12,686 nucleotides of DNA from UBA1757 sp045627385 (GTDB lineage Bacteria; Bacteroidota; Bacteroidia; Bacteroidales; UBA1402), in the NCBI GenBank assembly GCA_045627385.1, contig JAZQNO010000012.1, positions 1 to 12,686 of the forward strand, written 5' to 3'. The notes under the pieces were generated by a model, which saw only the letters and a program-made list of their open reading frames with translations, searched no databases and was not told the origin of the DNA. Positions 12,418 through 12,686 of the stretch are shown here, piece by piece. Numbering within the stretch: position 1 is the stretch's first letter; every line of letters begins with the position of its first letter. A program made the position numbers and the translations under genes.

Positions 12418-12492
12418 GAGTTCTGTTCCTGGTCTCTGTCCTGATCTCTGTTCCTGGTCTCTGTACTGATCTCTGTTCCTGGTCTCTGTCCT
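12418..12492. repeat. 25-bp tandem repeat upstream of the MATE gene, three copies
   Basis: Units at 12418-12442, 12443-12467 and 12468-12492 share CTGTTCCTGGTCTCTGT and differ at one to three bases. Each unit is itself two related 12-13-mers (TCTCTGTTCCTGG and TCTCTGTCCTGA), so the array grew from a shorter repeat. It lies between the MATE promoter and repeat copy C. Confidence 0.9.
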
Positions 12493-12500
12493 GATTTTCC

Positions 12501-12641
12501 CAAAAAGGTTAGTGTGGTTTCAGGCCCTTGGACAGGGGTCCCAGCCACTAACCTCGGCTCGGAACGCCCGATTCGGCGGTTCTCTCGGGACGATAGTGGC
12601 CAAAATATGCGTTCAGCCGCGCAAAACCACACTAACCTCCC
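12501..12641 (-). repeat. Dispersed repeat family, copy C (complete, opposite orientation)
   Basis: The core is 12506-12638 (133 bp), with perfect 15-bp terminal inverted repeats: AGGTTAGTGTGGTTT at 12506-12520 and AAACCACACTAACCT at 12624-12638. Read on the minus strand it has the same internal order as copy B: GCGGCTGAACGC, ATATTTTGGCCACTATC, TCGG-N10-CCGA, GAGGTTAGTGGCTGGGAC, CTGTCC, GGGCCTGAAA. Core lengths of copies B and C differ by one base although many internal bases differ. Copies A and B are in plus orientation; this one is inverted. Confidence 0.9.
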
Positions 12642-12686
12642 CGCCCGCAGGCCGTTTGAGGCGGGACAACCCGGACGAGAGTGGCC
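12642..12686 (-). repeat. Partial adjacent unit of the same repeat family
   Basis: On the minus strand the window edge begins GGCCACTCTC, matching the internal GGCCACTATC of copies A-C, followed by about 35 bp of GC-rich sequence up to the terminal GAGGTTAGTG of copy C. This suggests a second, tandem half-unit running out of the window. Confidence 0.5.

Noticed and set aside
12418..12492. CRISPR-like array
   Set aside because: The units abut with no unique spacers and no cas genes are present; it is a simple tandem repeat. The same holds for the other arrays.
10962..12632. A 556-codon open frame on the minus strand across the MATE gene
   Set aside because: A shifted frame of the MATE gene and its repeat-rich upstream DNA; composition is His/Arg-rich with no membrane segments.
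1..12686. tRNA, rRNA or known riboswitches
   Set aside because: No tRNA-like cloverleaf with TTCRA loop, no rRNA segment and no recognisable riboswitch core was found on reading both strands; covariance-model searches were not possible.

Overview
The window comes from a Bacteroidales bacterium of the Bacteroides/Prevotella type; the species cannot be told. Three lines of sequence evidence support this. Four promoters match the Bacteroidetes primary-sigma pattern (TTTG-like box, 19-20 bp, TAnnTTTG). Start codons lack strong Shine-Dalgarno sequences. The window also holds gene families typical of the group: the AAA-ATPase-like family, FnlA/B/C capsule enzymes, and a long RAYT-like transposase.

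Positions 1-8480, minus strand: a capsule or O-antigen sugar-nucleotide operon. A promoter at 8423-8454 with an unusual repeat-rich leader feeds, in order of transcription: a UDP-HexNAc-type 6-dehydrogenase, a GT4-like glycosyltransferase, a UDP-glucuronate 4-epimerase, FnlB/CapF, FnlC/CapG and FnlA/CapE. The last three form the complete route from UDP-GlcNAc to UDP-N-acetyl-L-fucosamine. The dehydrogenase and the 4-epimerase supply a uronic acid or amino-uronic acid. Transporter, polymerase and initiating transferase genes are not in the window. A 570-bp gap between the glycosyltransferase and the epimerase carries a decayed dinD (BRO/DinD family) fragment between two copies of a GTTAAC heptamer repeat. 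Downstream of fnlA lies the first 71 codons of an AAA-ATPase-like protein, cut by the window edge.

Positions 8500-12686: an accessory stretch. It holds a low-molecular-weight tyrosine phosphatase (minus), a divergent RAYT-like Y1 HUH transposase (plus, 309 aa, HIH motif and candidate catalytic Tyr), and a MATE transporter (minus). Three dispersed copies of one repeat lie around them, at 8607-8720, 10762-10900 and 12501-12641. The two complete copies are 133-134 bp long and have 15-bp terminal inverted repeats; one begins 70 bp after the RAYT stop codon. This arrangement resembles a REPtron (RAYT plus the palindromic repeats it mobilises), with a repeat unlike the REPs I know. It is the best candidate for an undescribed system here.

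The window is also rich in short tandem repeats: 11 bp x3, 18 bp x4 inside a coding region, 27 bp x2 plus 21 bp x2 filling a whole intergenic spacer, 12 bp in the operon leader, and 25 bp x3 upstream of the MATE gene. Two neighbouring enzymes carry low-complexity insertions that look like products of the same slippage process.
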